From contig JAKLGV010000014.1 of the NCBI GenBank assembly GCA_022710585.1, forward strand, positions 18,373-82,372: a stretch of 64,000 nucleotides of DNA. Direction: 5' to 3'. Shown here piece by piece: positions 61,630-64,000 of the stretch (its first letter is position 1; each line of letters starts with the position of its first letter). The translations under genes and the position numbers were made by a program. The notes beneath the pieces were generated by a model. That model saw only the letters and a program-made list of their open reading frames with translations, did not search any database and was not told the DNA's origin. This DNA is from Deltaproteobacteria bacterium. GTDB lineage: Bacteria > Desulfobacterota > Syntrophia > Syntrophales > Smithellaceae.

Positions 61630-63591
61630 ATGAACGATATGATCCAGGAACGCCATCCGATATCCTCTGACCTGGCGCGGCGCATGAAGCGCGGCAAAGT
61701 GGTATCAATGGATGAAGCCGTGCATGTCATTCGCAACGGAGATACGGTCGCATTTGGCGGATTTGTCGGCTGCGGTTTTGCCGAAGGGATTGCCAAAGAG
61801 ATTGAAAGGCAATTTATCGAACAGGGCAGGCCCCGGGAACTCACGATTATCTATTCCGCCGGCATCGGCGACGGCAAAGAAAAAGGCCTGAATCATCTCG
61901 CCCATGAAGGACTGGTCAACTGCGTGATCGGCGGTCACTGGGGGCTTGTTCCAAAATTACAAAAGCTCGCCATCGAAAATAAAATTGAAGCCTACAATCT
62001 GCCGCAGGGTGTCATCTCGCATATGCTGCGAGATATCGCCGCGCATAATCCCAGAACCATTTCCAAAGTCGGTCTGGGCACCTTTGTCGATCCCCGGCAC
62101 GGCGGCGGCAAAATCAACGAACGAACCACAGAAGACATCGTTGAACTGCTAAGTTTTGATGGAGAGGAATGCCTCGCTTATAAGCCGCGGCCCATTCAAG
62201 TGGCGGTGCTGCGAGGAACAACGGCGGACCTGGATGGAAACATCACCATGGAACGCGAAGCGCTGACCGTGGATTCGCTTTCCATCGCCATGGCGGCAAA
62301 AAATTCCGGCGGTGTGGTGATGGTGCAGGTCGAACGGATTGCGGACCGCGGAACCCTGCGCGCCCGTGATGTCAAAATTCCCGACATCCTGGTGGATTGC
62401 GTGGTCGTCGCCGATCCTGAGGATCACTGGATGACCTTCGCGGAAAAATACAACCCCGCCTATTCCGGAGAGACCAGAGTGCCGGTAACCTCCCTGGAGC
62501 CGCTGCCGCTGGACGAAAGAAAAATCATCGCCCGTCGCGCCGCTCTCGAACTCAAGGTCAACGCCGTGGTCAACCTCGGCATTGGGGTTCCCGAATGCAT
62601 CGCCCGCGTGGCGGCAGAAGAAGGTCTGCTCGAATATCTGACGCTCACGGCGGAACCGGGTGTCATCGGCGGTATTCCGGCCGGCGGGCTGAGTTTCGGA
62701 GCGGCCACCAATGTGGAAGCGATTGTCGATCAGCCCTACCAGTTCGACTTCTACGACGGCGGCGGATTGGATCTGGCCTTTCTGGGGCTGGCACAGGCTG
62801 ACGCGAAAGGCAACCTCAACGTGAGTCGATTCGGCCCCCGTCTGGCGGGCGCGGGAGGTTTCATTAATATCAGCCAGAACGCGAAGAAAGTGGTGTTTAC
62901 AGGGAGTTTTACTGCCGGTGATTTACAGGTTGCCGTAGCTGACGAAAAACTCAAAATCATCAAAGACGGCAGCGTGCCCAAGTTTATCGAAGCCGTTGAC
63001 CAGGTCACGTTCAGCGGATCAGTCGGCGCCAGAAGCGGACGGCCTGTCCTTTACATCACCGAGCGCTGCGTATTTCGCCTGAGCGACAAAGGACTGGTTT
63101 TAATCGAGATAGCCCCGGGGATTGATTTGCAGAAAGATATCCTGGAGAAGATGAAATTCAAACCGCTCATTGCGGAAGAAATCCTCCCGATGGATTCCAG
63201 AATATTCCGGCCGGAAACCATGGGGCTGAAAGACGACCTGCTCACCCTTCCACTTGCCGAGCGCTTTACCTACAAGCCCGAGGAGAATCTGCTGTTTATC
63301 AACTTCGAGGGATTGAGCGTCAGGTCGCACGAGCAGATTGAGGAAATACGCCAGCATGTCGAGCGCATCTGCCAGCCCCTGAAGAAAAAAGTCCAGACCA
63401 TTGTCAACTACGATAACTTTTCCATCGTTCCTGAATTGGTTGAACCCTACACCGCGATGGTCGATTACGTGGTCAGCCGCTTCTACTACAAAGTCACCCG
63501 CTACACCACCAGCGCTTTTATGCGCGTGAAACTGGGCAATCTGCTGGCCAAGCGCTCCGTTGCCCCGCACGTATTCGAAAAAGGCAAGTAG
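61630..63591 (+). CDS. Acyl-CoA:acetate/3-ketoacid CoA-transferase with extended C-terminus
   Basis: A 653-aa fused alpha-beta CoA-transferase (propionate CoA-transferase/YdiF type, usual about 520 aa). Alpha part: [26 protein letters not shown]. Beta part: [19 protein letters not shown] and the catalytic Glu342 of [17 protein letters not shown]. The last 120 residues ([27 protein letters not shown]...VNYDNF...[25 protein letters not shown]) form an extra domain that looks STAS-like. Last gene of the gap-to-CoA-transferase run; RBS AAAGGAG. Moves CoA between acids without ATP. Confidence 0.92.
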   Translation: MNDMIQERHPISSDLARRMKRGKVVSMDEAVHVIRNGDTVAFGGFVGCGFAEGIAKEIERQFIEQGRPRELTIIYSAGIGDGKEKGLNHLAHEGLVNCVIGGHWGLVPKLQKLAIENKIEAYNLPQGVISHMLRDIAAHNPRTISKVGLGTFVDPRHGGGKINERTTEDIVELLSFDGEECLAYKPRPIQVAVLRGTTADLDGNITMEREALTVDSLSIAMAAKNSGGVVMVQVERIADRGTLRARDVKIPDILVDCVVVADPEDHWMTFAEKYNPAYSGETRVPVTSLEPLPLDERKIIARRAALELKVNAVVNLGIGVPECIARVAAEEGLLEYLTLTAEPGVIGGIPAGGLSFGAATNVEAIVDQPYQFDFYDGGGLDLAFLGLAQADAKGNLNVSRFGPRLAGAGGFINISQNAKKVVFTGSFTAGDLQVAVADEKLKIIKDGSVPKFIEAVDQVTFSGSVGARSGRPVLYITERCVFRLSDKGLVLIEIAPGIDLQKDILEKMKFKPLIAEEILPMDSRIFRPETMGLKDDLLTLPLAERFTYKPEENLLFINFEGLSVRSHEQIEEIRQHVERICQPLKKKVQTIVNYDNFSIVPELVEPYTAMVDYVVSRFYYKVTRYTTSAFMRVKLGNLLAKRSVAPHVFEKGK

Positions 63592-64000
63592 CCGCCAAGC
63601 AGATCGAAGGCAGGTTATATTTTGATAACAATGACCATTGATGTAGTTCTCTCTTGGTCGCATCACACCGGGGGAAGGTATCGACATCCTAAAATATTAT
63701 TGTTTCATCTAGGAAAAGGGCGAACGTAAACTTCCATTTAAAAATTGCAGGTGTGAGTTATGATTAACGCAAGTTGTGGTGGTTCAATAAGCTTTTAACA
63801 GCTTCAGCATAATAGTAAAGTATCAACCTGTAATAATCCCTGTTAAGACCTATGAGAAAAATCCATATAACATCCTGTTGCCTCATTAAAAAATGTTACC
63901 GAGCGAAGAGAGTGGATAGGAAACGTTGCCTCATAAAAGATGTTACCGAAGCCGGGTAATCTTTTTGAGCTTCATTTCAATGATGTTTCTTAGCTCAAAA
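63592..64000. other. Intergenic end of window
   Basis: No gene recognised in these 409 bases. AT-rich, with the imperfect direct repeat below as the only structure. Confidence 0.5.
63877..63949. repeat. Two imperfect 25-bp direct repeats
   Basis: GTTGCCTCAT-TAAAAAATGTTACCGA (63877-63902) and GTTGCCTCAT-AAAAGATGTTACCGA (63925-63949), 48 bp apart. Repeated short motifs of this kind are found at the ends of IS21-family elements, so an insertion sequence may begin near the window edge. Confidence 0.5.

Noticed and set aside
63877..63949. CRISPR array
   Set aside because: Only two imperfect repeats and no cas genes.

Overview
The window looks like chromosome from a strictly anaerobic, syntrophic or fermentative Desulfobacterota (deltaproteobacterium), most like the Syntrophus/Smithella group. 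This rests on gene content: a Tat-exported selenocysteine formate dehydrogenase, an ADP-forming acyl-CoA synthetase, three CoA-transferases, several iron-sulfur flavoprotein-type reductases, an Fe-alcohol dehydrogenase/aldehyde dehydrogenase pair and a DUF3141 protein. The species assignment is inference. I saw no rRNA, tRNA, CRISPR array, prophage or replication origin.

Layout. 1-1400: 5' part of a formate dehydrogenase alpha subunit (in-frame UGA read as Sec) with a strong promoter and four upstream palindromes. 1.4-6.3 kb: an accessory patch with a solitary MmeI-like restriction-modification enzyme and a DUF1566 lipoprotein, bracketed by three copies of a hairpin repeat. 6.3-10.4 kb: an orphan DUF2378-like protein, an AAA-type ATPase with an altered P-loop, a dynamin-like GTPase and an HD hydrolase. 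10.4-15 kb: a GntR regulator divergent from an SCP2/Fe-ADH/ALDH operon. 16-20.8 kb: aspS-gatC fusion, a degenerate gatA and gatB. 20.8-30.5 kb: purC, small metabolic and stress genes, a pair of MITE-like repeats, a glycerol-3-phosphate dehydrogenase-like gene and a large lipoprotein. 30.5-34 kb: MoaE-like protein, an acyltransferase/hydrolase fusion and GDPD. 34-40.5 kb: acyl-CoA synthetase, a decayed TetR gene and tandem CoA-transferases, one fused to GNAT. 40.6-41.1 kb: an IS2-like remnant. 41.3-50.4 kb: S1 protein, aminotransferase, RRM protein, ABC exporter, beta-CASP nuclease, a shortened BtuF-like protein, TonB and SWIB protein. 50.7-54.7 kb: secreted beta-propeller, PAS-LuxR regulator and malic enzyme, all behind near-identical promoters. 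54.9-63.6 kb: DUF1846 protein, then gap-pgk-tpiA-DUF3141-CoA-transferase.

How it fits together. The metabolic genes form a network around acyl-CoA and formate: CoA-transferases and the ADP-forming synthetase would interconvert acyl-CoAs with ATP or CoA conservation, malic enzyme and gap/pgk/tpi would link C4 acids and triose phosphates, and formate dehydrogenase would dispose of or take up reducing equivalents. The most unusual feature is the aspS-gatC/gatA/gatB block. GatC is the C-terminal domain of AspRS, and the gene in the gatA position keeps its frame and its 1-nt coupling to gatB but has lost the amidase Lys and the nucleophilic Ser. It is either a pseudoenzyme subunit or a relic, and it raises the question of how this cell amidates Asp-tRNA(Asn) or Glu-tRNA(Gln).
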